A stretch of 64,000 nt of DNA from Thelephora terrestris. Its lineage: Eukaryota > Basidiomycota > Agaricomycetes > Thelephorales > Thelephoraceae. Below the pieces are notes generated by a model. It saw nothing but the letters and a program-made list of their open reading frames with translations. It was not told where the DNA came from and searched no databases. Shown here piece after piece: positions 46,201 through 58,809 of the stretch. Numbering within the stretch: position 1 is the first letter of the stretch; every line of letters begins with the position of its first letter. The DNA lies in assembly GCA_015956445.1 (NCBI GenBank), contig WIUZ02000002.1, positions 1,302,001 to 1,366,000 on the forward strand. Reading direction: 5' to 3'. The translations under genes were made by a program, and so were the position numbers.

Positions 46201-46334
46201 AGGTGAAGTGGGTCAGGGTCGAGGAGATGGTAGAGCAAGCGGACATGAAGAACAGACGGGGCAAGACGCAATGGTGGACGAAATATAAGCAGATGGTCGA
46301 GATGCTGGTTGCCAGAGAACAACTGGTAAACTGA
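43253..46334 (+). CDS. PFK1: 6-phosphofructokinase, multi-exon
   Basis: The enzyme phosphorylates fructose 6-phosphate to fructose 1,6-bisphosphate with ATP, the committed step of glycolysis, in the cytosol. The start [20 protein letters not shown] is the ATP-loop opening of the catalytic half. It is followed by [22 protein letters not shown], the active-site region [20 protein letters not shown] and [11 protein letters not shown]. The second, regulatory half starts at [17 protein letters not shown] (about 45125) and has [21 protein letters not shown] and [13 protein letters not shown]. It ends with a basic segment and a stop at 46334. The doubled architecture is normal for fungi. About ten introns of 45-90 bases interrupt it. 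The N-terminal regulatory extension of yeast enzymes is absent. Confidence 0.93.
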
Positions 46335-46729
46335 TTGATCACCGCGCCACCGATCTGGGGCTGTTGTTTTTTCGCAAGAGAGGCTTTTTTTTCGCCTACC
46401 GAATGGTTTCTTTTTCTTCCGTCTAGCCTCCAGGGAATTCTCGGAAGACGAAGCTTTTTTTTTCTCGTAAACTGGCAGGATCAAACGTTTGTTCATAGTG
46501 GAAAAAAAAATTGACTAGAAGTAAAAAGATGGCGGTGAGTCTCGGAGAGGAAACCTCGATTGGCTTGAGTTTGTGAGAAATGCGGAGCGAAAACCCGGAT
46601 ATGGAAATGAGACTGATGTCAGGATTGTCTACAAGCGCCTGGAAGATACAAAGCCAAGATAAATAATCGAACAACTACTGGAGCTCCCTCTACCACCCGA
46701 AGGTTTCTCTCCAGTCTCCCACCAACATC
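46335..46729. promoter_or_regulatory. PFK1-TPS1 intergenic region
   Basis: About 395 bases with T-runs and A-runs (poly(A)-type sequence near 46455 and 46500). It must hold the PFK1 3' end and the TPS1 promoter. No TATA box is clear. Confidence 0.4.
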
Positions 46730-48749
46730 ATGACCGCCCCGTCTTCCACCTCCGACTCGAGCGTCCCCCGGGCTCCAGACATTGCCAACTCTCAGCATCT
46801 CATTGTGGTCTCTAACCGGCTCCCAATTACCATCTCCAAGGATGCAAAAGGCGAATACCACTTCAAAATGTCCTCGGGTGGTCTCGTTTCCGCTTTGTCT
46901 GGTTGCAAAAAATCGATGACCTTCACCTGGATCGGATGGCCGGGTTTCTACATCAATCCCAAGGACAGAGCTTATGTTGACAAGAGGCTCATGGAAGAAT
47001 ACTCCTGCCAAGCCGTCTACCTCGACGACGACATCGCGGACCGCCACTACAACGGTTTCTCAAACTCCATCCTGTGGCCCCTATTCCATTACCACCCCGG
47101 CGAAATGAACTTTGACGAAGAGAACTGGTGGGCGTACAGGGAAGCGAACCTCAAGTTTGCCGAGGTCGTTTTGCCCCATGTGAAGACGGGGTCTATGGTT
47201 TGGGTGCAGGATTATCATCTCATGCTTTTGCCTATCATGCTTCGATCTCTATTGGACGGTCCGGACAAGCTCGATCAAGTCACTTTCCGAGAGGTCGAGA
47301 GGGTTATGGAAGGTATCGTCCCGGACGATACCATCAAACCACCGGACGCTACCAACGTCAGGATCGGGTTCTTCCTTCATACGCCTTTCCCTTCCAGCGA
47401 GATCTACAGGTGCGCAGCCGTTTACCCCACATTCCGAGCGTCCGGAAAACCAAAACTAACTGTACGCAACCTACCAGGATTCTTCCGGTCCGTCGGGAGA
47501 TCCTGCTCGGAATTCTCTATTGCGATCTCATCGGTTTCCACACCTACGACTACGCCCGCCACTTCCTCTCTTCATGCACTCGAATCCTAGGTCTCCCAAC
47601 GATGCCAAATGGTGTGGAGTTTGCCGGGCGCTTGGCCAGGGTGGGAACTTTCCCGATCGGAATTGAGCCCACGTCTTTCACCGAGGTCAGTGCGAAAAAA
47701 AATCTTCCTGCTTCCGTGGAACTAAATCTGGAAAACGCTTCTTCCCCTCCCACGTTTGATACGATGACCCCCGACGGACGCCCGGTGGTCACATCCAGAC
47801 CCTCGCCAAGGAGTCGGTCAAGCAGAGGGTTCGGCAACTCGAGCAGAGGTTTGCCGGCGTCAAACTCATCGTTGGCGTCGATCGTTTGGATTACATCAAG
47901 GGCGTTCCCCAAAAGCTCCACGCTTTGGAGCTGTTCTTGACGCAACATCCCGAATGGATCGGAAAGGTCGTTTTGGTGCAACTTGCTGTGCCTTCACGGC
48001 AAGACGTCGAGGAGTACCAGAACCTGCGGGCGACCGTGAACGAACTTGTCGGACGGATCAACGGACGGTTCGGAACCGTAGAGTTTATGCCCATCCATTT
48101 TATGCACAAGAGTTTGGCGTTTGATGAGCTCTGCGCTCTCTATACCGTCAGCGATGTCTGCTTGGTCAGCAGCACTCGAGACGGCATGAACCTGGTAAAT
48201 ATAGTCGTCACAACTTCGTTTAGGCAGGGGATTCACCGCTTATTCCTTAGGTCTCCTACGAGTATATTGCTTGTCAGCAGGAACGACAGGGCGTGATGAT
48301 CTTGTCAGAGTTCGCTGGTGCTGCCCAGAGTTTGAACGGAAGTATCGTGGTCAACCCTTGGGACTCGCAACAAGTCGCGAACGCCATCCACGAGGCCGTC
48401 ACGATGGACCCCGAGACGAGGAGAGAAAACCACAAGAAGCTGTTCAAGGTAATTTTTTCCACACCGCCTTCCTCCCCCCTCCCCTTCACGGGTGTTTACG
48501 GAATTTCTTCGGCAGTACGTGACAAAGTACTCTTCGTCCTTCTGGGGAACATCGTTCGTCAATGAGATGGGAAGGATCAGCGCTGCTGGCGCCACGAGTT
48601 CATCCGAAGTCGTTCCTTCGACCGCGGAGACGACTTCACCGAATTCAGAGTTGAAGGTTTCGAAAGGGCCCGAGGGCGGAAGCGGGATCGTTACTGCTAT
48701 CGGCAGCACCGCTGACCTCCTGCAAGTGCCAAACCGGGCCATGGCTTGA
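46730..48749 (+). CDS. TPS1: alpha,alpha-trehalose-phosphate synthase (UDP-forming)
   Basis: A GT20 glycosyltransferase making trehalose 6-phosphate from UDP-glucose and glucose 6-phosphate in the cytosol. Trehalose is the main stress protectant and reserve sugar in fungi, and trehalose 6-phosphate restrains hexokinase in yeast. Family motifs appear in order: LIVVSNRLPITI (about residue 25), SGGLVSALSG, WIGWPG, VWVQDYHLMLLP, RIGFFLHTPFPSSEIYR, IGFHTYDYARHF, FPIGIEP, VGVDRLDYIKGVPQK, FMPIHFMHKSLAF, SSTRDGMNLV and ILSEFAGAAQSL. Introns lie after the SSEIYR exon, after the FPIGIEPTSFTE exon, after DGMNL and before YVTKYSSSFW. The tail after residue 500 is Ser/Glu-rich and poorly conserved. No phosphatase domain is present, so this is the TPS1 and not the TPS2 type. 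Confidence 0.95.
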
Positions 48750-49275
48750 ACATAGAAGAGCGAGGTCGCGGGACGGACGATGAGGAACGAAAAAATTAGA
48801 TTAACCGGTCCCCCCCTCCCACATCACGCCTCCCCGTGTTTTTTGTTTTTTATTCTTGACCTCTGAAGTTGGCTTATTCCATAAGTATTTGCACAGACGC
48901 GTCTTGGCCACCATCACCACACCTCCTCTTCGTGACCGAAAATTTATGTATTTACATAGACGAGAACGATACACGGTAACACGGGAAGTTAAATTCAAAT
49001 AGTGTATTTCCCTCATTTCATTCCTTCCATCGAGTCGAGCATCAAGACGACTACTTAGTGGTCGATGAAAATTTTGAGATCGTCGAAGATGAGTACATAT
49101 CACTAGGGGTCAGTGTGTATTACGGTGTGCGTGCGTTACTTTTACGTGAGCTGTGAGTGCATTATATGGGATGTCTACGTACGGTGAGTGTAACTGTCTA
49201 ATCCAAGCGGAAGAAACGATCCTTGGGGTAAGGGATCGAAAAAAAAAATGTTGCCGAGAGTCTAAATCCGAAAAC
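48750..49275. other. Convergent 3' region, no gene
   Basis: Sequence between the stops of TPS1 (plus) and the DSS1-type gene (minus). It is AT-richer than its flanks with poly-T and poly-A runs. Nothing coding is supported. Confidence 0.45.
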
Positions 49276-52229
49276 CTACACTGCTTGCAGTTTAATCTTG
49301 GGCCTCGCTCCCATCTGAACACTCGCGATCCTGACTTTTACCCTCGACCCCACCTCCAGAGCGTCGTCCTGGGTGATATCCCCCCACAACCCCAACTGAG
49401 TGACCATCGACCGCATCCGATGATTCCCCCCCTGCTCCCTAACCACCATCGCCCCCGGCCTCGCCTCAAACACCGCCGTCTTCGGATCCAAAGTCTCAGA
49501 TTTGATCTCCCCGTCCAACCACCTCTTGATGAACTTCCCCGTCCAATACTCTCGGCTCACAAGGTTCATCCGCTTCCTCTCCCGATCTCTGAAGGTGAGC
49601 TCTCTGGCGTACTGCGTCAGCCATTCTTCCCCGAAGACGGTCCGTTTGCCTTTGGGGTATCGAGCGGGATCGGACATGGCCAAGAGCGCTTGTTTGATCT
49701 GCCAATGCGCGACTAGGTCTGCGTATCTCCGAAGAGGAGAGGTCACCCTGACGTATCCCTCTCCATCTGGAATGCCCATAGACCAGTGACACTTCGGGGT
49801 CAGCGTGTTCACCGACCGGGGCAACGAGACAGAACACCTCGCGGCCTCATACTCGTCGACTATCCCATAATCGTCCCGAGACGCGATCAGTTTTTTGATC
49901 GCTGCCGCGTCTGGCCCAAAAGGTTCTGCCCCATGTCTCCTCACGAGAGGAGTCCCAGTCTCGACGCCGAACCGGGACGCGACCCTGCATGCTGCCTTCA
50001 TGAACTCGGAAATCATCGCACGGGACCCTCTGGTCGAGGATTCGGGGGAATTTACGAAGTACATCATATCCGGGAATCCGTTATATAGCTTGAGGTCTCG
50101 TAACGTCGAAAGGTCGGCTTGCTGTGAGGGAGACGGGAGATGAGCCGGAATCGGGTTGGCGAATCGAATTTCAGAGGAGGGCAGCGAAAAACTGAATATG
50201 GGAAGTCGGGCGCGGTTTGCGATCATCCGTGAAGAAACCTCCAGGAGGAGCCTCAGTCGTTCCGTATGCCTTGTTTCGATGGGGCGGTGGGAAGGAAGAG
50301 AGAGGTCGGGGAGTTTGAATGGATAGGTTGGAGAGACGGAGGGTAACCCAAGCGCCGCGTCCACGGCATCGTACGTTAGAATATGAATGTTCTTGACGAT
50401 TGCCGCTTGAACTTTGTAGTCGATGAGGTCTCCAGCACGGTCAACCTTGAAACTGTAAGTCATCACTTGTTGGGGCTCCTTGTTAGCAGCGGTATGACCC
50501 AAGCTAAACCTCTCGAATTTCGAGCGAGGGAGCATCTGATTGATCCCATGCGCAGAATATGATGACTCGGACAGTTCTCTCGCCCTGTCAGCAAGTATGT
50601 GTGTAGGAGGGAGTAGAGCAGTCGGATCTGCAACGTGAACGTGAACCCAGTGATTGTCCGGTTGATTCTCGATGGGTTCGATCGAGATCCCGTCATCCAG
50701 CTCCGAAGCTGAAGGATCGTCAATCACGTAGACCGGCAAGTAGCCGAAGTCGTGCCGGAGGGCCTCCAGGGGGTCGCTTTTATAGAAATCTTCCGGCCCA
50801 AGCGGTTGGCGGGGGTATGCTGGAGCGCGGATAGGTTTCACCACCGGTTGGTGAGCAAGACACTCGATATGGGCAGCGATGGAGACGCTGTCGGTCCAAG
50901 GGGTGAAGACACCCAAATCGGTCAGGAGTTGTTGTAACGGACCAAGTATGTTGACCGGCCATTGCGTATCATCTAACACACCGAGGCGTTTGAGAATGTA
51001 GCTTGTGGGGAGTGAATGAGGGTTGAATTGGGTAAGACGTTGGATGTGGTAGGCATCGAGCAGGAAGCGCAGGATTTCGCGGTCGGTGTCGGTGATGGTA
51101 CATTTGTAGTTGGTTTGGATCTCATGTGGCGTGGTCAAGGTGGATTGTTGGCGGAGAGCTTTCACTTGCTCCAAAACCACCTTAACCCTGTCGCAAAACT
51201 CGTCCAGAACACGGCCTCCGTCGACGCGCATCCATTCAGTGACCTCGAAGATGTTTTTGACCTGTGCCGAAGGACGAACCAAGAACGTCTGTGTTGCGCG
51301 ATAGGCAGTAGGGTGTGCGACGAAGTTGCGCGGGTGATCCATGAGGTGTTTGTGTACCGCGATTTTTATTGCCATAGGCGTACACGTGTTGCCAGGACGG
51401 TCGTAGAATTTAGCCGCCATGTTTACGTCGACCTTTCTCCACTGGTGAGGGTTGTCGGACTTGAGATAATGGTAGAATCGAGCGGCGCGATTGTCAACGT
51501 AGCGAACAGCAAGTTCGATTTTTGCATCAGCACTTCGTAGCCGTTCGAGAACGCGAGTCCGAGCAACCAGTTCCGTCTGCGAGGAGTGGAGCCTTAACAA
51601 CCCACACGCATCGGCGAGCTTCTCCGGGAGGAAATCAGGGATACAAAGCATGATGTCAGAGTGGTTGAACGCGAGGGCCTCTCCTGTGGTTGTGAGGGTG
51701 AGAACTTGCTGAGTGCGACCAGAGTAGTGTGGACCCAAGGCTACTGCGTGAAGCACGGCATTGGCCCTACACGGAGTGATGAATAAATGAAAAAAAGGAT
51801 GGGCCCGACGAGCACTGACCTTCGGACTTCCAGGAATGAACCCTTTGGAGAAATCTGGTCCGCAACGTCCGTATCGAAGAGTTCGTCGCCATCGACATCC
51901 ATTGGGTTGTTCAGTATTTTCCCCACGGACTGTTGCGGAATGCCCAGCGGAGGAACGCGACGTCTATCCCTAACCTTATTATGAGCCCAATTCGAAGCTC
52001 TGTCCAGGACGTGCATTCCTCCCTTTCTCACTAGAGCCTCCTTGTCACCATGTTGATCAGTGTCATCTAGGAATCCACGGAGAGTGTCCCTGTGGCGCTC
52101 GTCCCTGTTAACGCGCGGGCTATGGACGCGTGCATAGTTGTGAGAAAGGGCGGAAACGCCACGGGTTTGCAAAGAAAGGGAGGAGGAGGTGTGGCAGATT
52201 TGGCCGAGCTTTGAGGACAATTGCTTCAT
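49276..52229 (-). CDS. Mitochondrial RNase II-family 3'-5' exoribonuclease (DSS1/cyt-4 type)
   Basis: Two exons, 51820-52229 and 49276-51766, with a 53-base intron, give about 966 residues. The start MKQLSSKLGQICHTSSSLSL is rich in Ser, Lys and Arg without acidic residues, like a mitochondrial presequence. The RNB domain begins near DFGYLPVYVIDDPSASELDDG, where the clustered Asp residues bind metal, and contains INQMLPRSKFERFSLG. Later come the SRAMISEFMKAACRVAS region and VTSPLRRYADLVAHWQIK. The C-terminus is a small S1/OB-like fold (SRVKVRIASV). In yeast and Neurospora this enzyme degrades and processes mitochondrial RNA as part of the mtEXO complex. The alternative, a cytosolic DIS3-like enzyme, is less likely because PIN and cold-shock domains are missing. 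Confidence 0.88.
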
Positions 52230-52754
52230 GCGACTCCGTGGTGGTGGACGAGTCCCGGTCCGAGCACGTGATGAAACGGGAGAGATGATCGACCATGTCA
52301 CATGTGACGAAGGGAAGGGGCCCACGTCCTGATAATATTATCACATGGATTAGAGAAAGGCGGGAGTTCATGTCTTTCTATATAAGACACTCGACGTCAA
52401 CGCTCAAGCACAGAACTACGCCAACAACGCCGACGACGACGACGACGAAAGGAATCACAAAGCACACCGCGTCTGGTCACTGTGCTCATCATGCTTCCCG
52501 GCTTTCTTGACTTTGGTGCGTCCCTCGAAACTGCAGCCTTAGCCGCCCGGGCTTAACTTTCTCCCGAAGCATCAGACCGTATATGCGCATATTTCTATCC
52601 GCCAATCGAAGATGAAGAAGAGGAAAAAAGCCACCCTCGATGTTCACCGCTCCCGAAACACGACGACCAGAAGCCTTCAATCCCTCCCAACGCCAAACCA
52701 GCCGCCCGCGGCTGTTCAAACCTCCACTCATCTTCCCGCTGTCCCCTACCTCCG
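52230..52754. promoter_or_regulatory. Divergent promoter region between the DSS1-type gene and the J-protein gene
   Basis: A TATATAAGAC box at about 52379 on the plus strand precedes GAC/CGA microsatellite sequence (about 52429-52450) and an ATG at 52491 that opens a 21-codon frame. The true first exon of the J-protein probably lies here, but its splice to 52755 onward is not clear. Confidence 0.45.
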
Positions 52755-53765
52755 TTGGGGCGAAGTTGTGGTTGTGGCGAAAAACAGTCAGACCCAAACC
52801 GACTACGCATCATCAAAGAGATCCTCTCCGAAACCGATTTGTACAAGATTTTGGGGGTGGAGCGCACTGCCGGACCCACCGACAAAGGGGCCCTCCGGCG
52901 CGCCTATTTGAACAGAAGCAGACAATGCCACCCAGAGTAGGTTCTACACTCACCCTCTCCATCGCTCTCCTTAACGATCACATAGTAAATTTCCGGGTGT
53001 CGCGGATGCTACCAAGGCCTTCCAGAAGGTTTCCATGGCATACAACGCCCTCTCAAAACCATCTCTGAAGGATAAGTATGCACAAACGCCCCATGGGTAT
53101 TGGAGGGATTATGATACCTTCTGCCCAAAAGTAAATCCTGAAAAAACGTTAAAGGGTATACTGCTAGCTGCGCTCGACGAGTTGCTGTATGGGGACATCG
53201 AGCGCGTCCGCAGGTTCTTCAGTGGGCATCATTCATTTCCCTTCAATTGTGTCAAGCCTTTCTGACGGGATATTAAAGAGGAACTAGACAAGCTCGGTGA
53301 ATCAATACATTTTGGCGAAGAAGGCATAGAGTCCGTGCTGGTGGGTGTTCGCTTGCTCCGGAAGTGCGTTCTCAGTAAGTGCCTCGATGTTCCACAAGAT
53401 CAGTCATTCAGCTCTAACGACCCCTTTATGTCGTTCACATAGCTTGCCGTGTCTGCTTTTGGGCGCTGCATGATGAACTCTGCCACCTCCTAGAACTCAA
53501 ACATGCTTTTAGACAACTGGCGTATACCGATGTGCGGACTCGGTCCAGGTTGACCATTCAAATCGCGCGGATCACCGTCAATCTACCCCTCAAGGTCGAG
53601 GAAGCGCTCGCAGCCGATTATAAACAACGCCAAGAAAAGCATGCCCGCGAACAGAGCAAGGGTCAAGAAGCACCTTTGAAAACATCCTTAATCCCACAAA
53701 AGATTTGCTCAGTCATTCGTGGGATCGTGGTGGTACTTGAACGGATGGAAAACCGACTAAAGTGA
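52755..53765 (+). CDS. J-domain (DnaJ-type) co-chaperone, basidiomycete family
   Basis: The J domain starts with ETDLYKILGVERTAG and has RRAYLNRSRQCHP. The next codon is split by a 49-base intron (52937-52985) so that the HPD motif reads HPDKFPG, followed by ATKAFQKVSMAYNALSKPS and DKY. A basidiomycete-specific C-terminal part follows, with LKGILLAALDELLYGDIERV and a helical segment ending LERMENRLK. J proteins stimulate the ATPase of Hsp70 through the HPD loop. At least three introns are visible. The start codon lies upstream in an unresolved first exon. No signal peptide, zinc-finger region or membrane segment is seen. Confidence 0.75.
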
Positions 53766-54616
53766 CATTCTCGTATAATTTATCTCCCTCTGTATGTTGG
53801 CTTCTCAGTCGACAGCGGTTTCACTGTCACACGCCCTTACTGTGATTGAACACTAGCTGCTGATTGAGAAGTCCCACCCCTTTTCTCCCTTGATTTTAAC
53901 ATTCCCGTGGTCAGGTAGCCTACAACTCAAACTGTATTAATGTTATATTGGCATCATTTGGACGGTGTATACTTAGATAACCAATGTGCGATTCCTTTCC
54001 CAGCTTTGCAAGGATAAGGATCTAAGGCGGCCCTTCAGTTGCCCCGAACAGCACTTACATGTACACACACGCGACACGTGCATCTTTTGAATAGGCGAGC
54101 GCCTACACCCCACCGTGACTGAACTCCATCTATCACGACCGTCGTCACCCCAGAAATCTGAGTCCTCATTGGTGACCCATTCACCACCGGATCTTGCATA
54201 CACACGTATCTCAGCTGAACCTCAAGTCTCGGCTAGAGAGGCACTAGGGCCGTTGCGGAGGTCCCCTTGTTTGCGTTCCCATTGCTTCTAGTGCTTCGGC
54301 GATTGGCAAAAGATGGAGGACACCACGAAACGTGGGTCTACCTAAACCCGCGTGGGAGCAAATCCGTGGCTCTACTTCATCACGGAACTTAAGCTTGTCG
54401 GATAACGCAGGCGAGCGTTTCGGATCTTGCAGCGGTGTCCACTGACCAGCCTGAGTTGGGCTCGGGCTCGCTCAGCAATGCCCAGTCAGCTGGCATATAT
54501 ATAATGCCCGGTCGCTTGTCGATATTGGTTTCCTCGTATCCGTTCACATATACCCGAACGCACTTAACAGTCCGTCCCTGCCTTTGGCAAAGCCTCCGTT
54601 CTACTCGTCCGTAGAA
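53766..54616. promoter_or_regulatory. Intergenic region with the IDO promoter
   Basis: Mostly featureless. A TATATATAAT box at about 54494-54503 lies about 115 bases before the IDO start codon. Confidence 0.5.
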
Positions 54617-55921
54617 ATGACCCGCCTCCAGAGCATCTCTTCCCCTTACTTTGAAGACGGCTTTCTGCCAATTCAACCCGCCGTTTCTCGCCTGCCCAGT
54701 CAATGGGACGCTTGGGAGGATATATTGTCCGAAGCCACTTCAAGGCTTGGATTCGACCTGTCCCCGTCCCCCGAGGGAATCCCGGGGTTCGAGGAATGGA
54801 GGGATTTTGTCCACAAGGCACGCACACATCTTCATCAAATTCATTGTGTCTAACTGACGGACATATGCTTATCCTGGCGGCGATTTTTCTTTTGATTCTT
54901 CTAGATGCCTTTGCTACCCACTCAAGAGCTTTTTGACGATCCCCCGGTCCTCCTTCGGGCTCGACAAGTCCTGACGTTCACACTCCACTTCTACATCCAC
55001 TCGTTGCCGAAGCCGTCATCCACCCCCATCCATGTACCCTCGTCCCTGTCAGTTCCCTTACGCGCCGTGTCAGACCACCTCGGCTTACCACCGATCTGCA
55101 CCTACTCCGACACGATCTGTTACAACTACTCCACACCGGGTTTCGCCGAAAGTCTCGAAGATCTTACCATCCATTCCACCTTCTCATCGACTCCCGACGA
55201 AGTGCACTTCTACAGAATTCAAGCAATGATCGAACACCGAGGCACCAGGGCGATGCCGCTGATGAAATCCATAATCTCCGCCGTGGACAGTTTGTATCTG
55301 CAACTCGTCTCGACGTACCTTGACCAACTCGCGAGCGTCGTCAACGAGCTAACGGAGATCCTGCTGAACATTCGGACGGATTGCGATCCTGCTGTGTTCT
55401 TCAATCGGGTCAGGGTCTGGTTTCCGGGCGGGAAACTCGTCTACGGCCTCGAAGGTGGGAGATCGGTCGAGGAGGAATGGATGGGATCCTCCGCCGCTCA
55501 GAGTTCGATCATCCAAGCCCTGGACGCGTTTTTGGGGATCGAACCGTTGACGCACAAGCCGCAAGAGAGATACGACGCCCGACCGTCTGACGGATCAAAG
55601 ATGGCGTTCCTGACGAGGATGAGGCTATATCTCCCAGCGGATCACCGGGCTTTCCTCGAAGACCTCAACCGGTTCGGACAGCAGATGAGGTCGCTCATTT
55701 TGGATCACCCTGATCGGGAACTCGCAGCGGAGACGATGGAAGCGTACAACAGGGTGATCGAGGCCATGCAGAAGTTTAGGAGTGGGCATATCCGGATCGT
55801 AGCGTTGTATGTCACGACGCAGCAGAGGAGGGGCGAAAAGTCGACTGGGACCGGGGGGACCAGCGGCGTGCAGTTTTTGAAGAGCATTCGGGACCAGACG
55901 ATCAAGGGCAAGATGGACTGA
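54617..55921 (+). CDS. Indoleamine 2,3-dioxygenase
   Basis: A haem enzyme that opens the indole ring of tryptophan to N-formylkynurenine, first step of the kynurenine route to NAD. Exons 54617-54817 and 54905-55921 give 405 residues, the usual fungal IDO length. Recognisable parts are RLPSQWDAWEDIL, LTFTLHFYIHS, LGLPPICTYSDTICYNY, FYRIQAMIEHRGTRAMPLM, RVWFPGGKLVYGLEG, LPADHRAFLEDL and FRSGHIRIVALYV, whose His is the expected proximal haem ligand. The single intron (87 bases) uses a GC donor, AAG/GCACGC. This keeps frame and joins FVHK to MPLLPTQEL as in the family. Yeast BNA2 is the orthologous step. Fungi often have several IDO paralogues, so the exact subtype is open. Confidence 0.92.
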
Positions 55922-56565
55922 TGGGTTTTTCTGGAGCGGGCGTGCTGGACTCTCATGCTTGCGACCGTGTATACGGGTAGATATTCTAATCGTTATAATC
56001 TCATTCACGAAGCATATGCACATAGATAATCATGATTTCTGTAATGTTTTTTAGTTGTCCGTGTTTCTCCTCCGCCGCCCACAAAACCTCGAACCCATGA
56101 GCTGTATTATCGTATCCGGCCTCTCGACCTTCATGCTCACACATTGAAGGCCGGCCACTGCAATGACACGGGAGGCGCCCCGTTTGCATTCGTATATACG
56201 GGAGATGAAATTGATTTTGCACAGGGCCCCAACCATGGCAGAGGACTCATGTTATGGAAACAACCAAACCAGTTGATCGATCCAGGTAAGGAAGGTTAGC
56301 GTCAACAATAGTCCGTCAATCAGACAATGAGCTTCATTCCGGCGTTTCACCACCAGGGTCTACTATACCGCGGACCTGCAAGACGCAGTGAACTAGCTTG
56401 GCGTACGCATCGGAAGCAACGGATACCCAGGAGTCTACAGAGAGGGTTGGAAGGGGAGATCTGAATATTGGGTAACCACGCATATCGATGCGCGCTCAGG
56501 CGACGATGAACAAACGAGTGGTGGTATTGATTAAGGAGCATACCAACAATGACAGTTAACGTAGC
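55922..56565. other. Convergent 3' region, no gene
   Basis: Between the stops of IDO and the PGS1-type gene. Short unsupported frames only. Confidence 0.45.
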
Positions 56566-58303
56566 TCATAACATACCCTCTACACCCAACCCTACCAGCA
56601 CCTTTGTGCCCATGCGGACGCACCGACTTTCACCTCGCCACGGAACAGCAAACCGTTTTAGGCTCTGGACCTCGTCCTGAAGCTTCTGCCGCAGGGCGAG
56701 TGCCGATTTATCGGTGTTAATTTCCGGGACCGTCATGATGAACGACAGTTCGGTGTCCAGATTCGACGATCTAGAATTCAAGTTTGTGGAGCCGAACAAG
56801 GTCATCGTCGGTAGTGACGAGGGCGTCGGCCGTATCCATATTCCTTTCGTAGTGTATAAGGCCGTGTTTGCGAGAATGATCCCTCGAAACTAACCTTTAG
56901 CATGATATGTCCACCCGTTCCGGCTCCATTCCTTCAGCAATACGTTTGTCCCGTACGCTGCCCTCATGAATCTCTGTTCTAGGTATGTGTATGCTTCGGG
57001 TATACGGCCGGATATACCGTGTGCATTGTAGAACCCATTTGCCTACGGTGCAATGTGAGAATGACCGGCGTAGAAAGGCCGATGCGTGATTGCGTACCTG
57101 AGGGCTCGCGCACAGGAGTTGTGTATGAACTCCTGATTGGAGCACAAAGCTTTGATACAGCTTGGATAGCCCAAAATAACCGCTCGTCAGGTCCACGGTC
57201 GGAGATGTCGAGGCATCGTTTGTGCGATTCTTCGCGAGTTGGTTGAAGATGAGGCCAACAGCCTGCTCCTCCTCTCGAATCCCAAACTGCCCAGCTTGTA
57301 TGACAGGAAACAGGAGGACCTCGGTCTTTGAAGGGGGCGGTCGTGAACGCGATTTCTCAATCCAGGCTGATTGTAATTCCGAGAGCGCTCGTTTGGCTTT
57401 AGATTCAAGATGATGAGGGTGGGTATGAGGATCAGGCCAATGCAAATCGTAATTTTCGCTGGAGTGTAAAGAGGGCGGCAAAAGTCGATAGGAGAACGTT
57501 GAGGACTTATGCAGGAACTCGCGACAGTATTGGGCGAATTCCGCATGCGATTTAAATTGGAGATAACGATCCTGACGATCAGTGAAGTACGAAGAGTTGA
57601 GGTTCGCCCTAGCTATCATTGAAAACGGTCGTCCAGCAGTGAATTCGCTACGGGGACCCACCCAGATATCATAACGTCGTCATCTACACCGTATATCTTC
57701 GGGTGCCAGGTCCCCCATCCTTCGTTGAATCGTGGAGGAACCAGAGAGGCCAGAAAACCTTTGAGCTTCGGACTCCGGAAGAGGAACACATTTACCCTGT
57801 CCGGATAGGCGGAAACCAAAGGGAGGACTGCCTTCGCTGGGGACGACGGACCAGGACGAGTAGATCTATTGAGGTCAAGGTGGATGTCTACGCGCAGCGA
57901 CTCATTGCTTTTCAGGGCCGAGTGAAGGGTGTTGATCTTTTAGGTGTGTGAGACTAATCATTTTGAGCTACGCACCACCAACTTACTAGTTCAGTGTCCT
58001 CCATGCCGATGTATAAGGAAGATATGAAAACTCTTCGACGTGCATTACGGATTCCATCCTATAAAATCAGATCCATATTAGCATGATGCACACGTGTGCA
58101 GTAATTCTACATACCAAAAGGGCGTTATAGAACTGCTGAGGTGACGAAAGCACGTCGACATCCGCGGGTGACACGGTGAAACAGGGTTGTCTTTGTGCCA
58201 GCACGCTTGTCAAGTCTCCGATGAAGTTCGAACCGGGTGGGCCTGTGTGAATCACACGTTTCTGCTTCGCAAGGCGGGCTGCATTGGTTATGCTCGCGAA
58301 CAT
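56566..58303 (-). CDS. PGS1: CDP-diacylglycerol-glycerol-3-phosphate 3-phosphatidyltransferase (PGP synthase)
   Basis: Makes phosphatidylglycerol phosphate, the precursor of cardiolipin, in mitochondria. The minus-strand exons start with FASITNAARLAKQKRV and continue through LTSVLAQRQP. They carry two phospholipase D-type motifs: HPKIYGVDDDVMISG...ANLNSSYFTDRQDRY (57700-57600) and WTYHAKG (about 56905) followed by LFGSTNLNSRSSNLDTELSF (about 56800-56740). His and Lys of both motifs are present. Introns are short, for example 57612-57661 between VMISG and ANLN. The C-terminus ends KVLVGLGVEGML. The start is set at the ATG at 58303, but an upstream exon could carry the mitochondrial presequence. 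Exon borders in 56810-57060 and 57870-58120 are approximate. Confidence 0.85.
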
Positions 58304-58809
58304 AGCCAAGGCCACTGGCGACTTCCGTCGTGGTCCGGAAGAGACCTCGTCCGATCATTTTTGATCCGTATTTTTTCCCATCCTGCAAGGCTGCAATCGT
58401 CATCGGCTCGTCGTGCAGCCAACTGAACAGGAGTTCCCGCTCTCCGTTATCTTGTTTAATCCTGCTCGTTTCGCCCGGGCATCAGCCCTCCTTGGTTCCA
58501 GATCACAGGAAGCGAAAGGACATTGCAAACGATGGTATGTAGCGAACAATGGGCTTGCTATTGGTGCCGATGGCGCTTAAATTACAGTGGACGCGACAAT
58601 GGGTTGTCCATGGCTGTGGTTGGCCAATTTTAGATGCGGATAGCGTCCCATTGTCCCGTTCTGCGACTCATTCACCACGGTTGTATAAAGCCCCGGTCAC
58701 TGCGTGAGTTCTCCCCTCCATCCTTCACGTTCTCTAACGTTCCCCGTTGACGGCTTCTCCCCCCATATTTCACTTCTTTCACTTCACTCCACTTCGCGTG
58801 TTGACCATT
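58304..58809. promoter_or_regulatory. Divergent region upstream of the PGS1-type and cupin genes
   Basis: A TATAAAG box at 58684-58690 serves the plus-strand cupin gene about 125 bases downstream. A possible upstream exon of the PGS1-type gene lies at about 58330-58420. Confidence 0.5.

Noticed and set aside
52900-52986. J-domain protein seems to have HPE instead of HPD
   Set aside because: The codon is split by a 49-base intron. Exon end GA plus the next exon's T gives Asp, so the HPD motif is intact.
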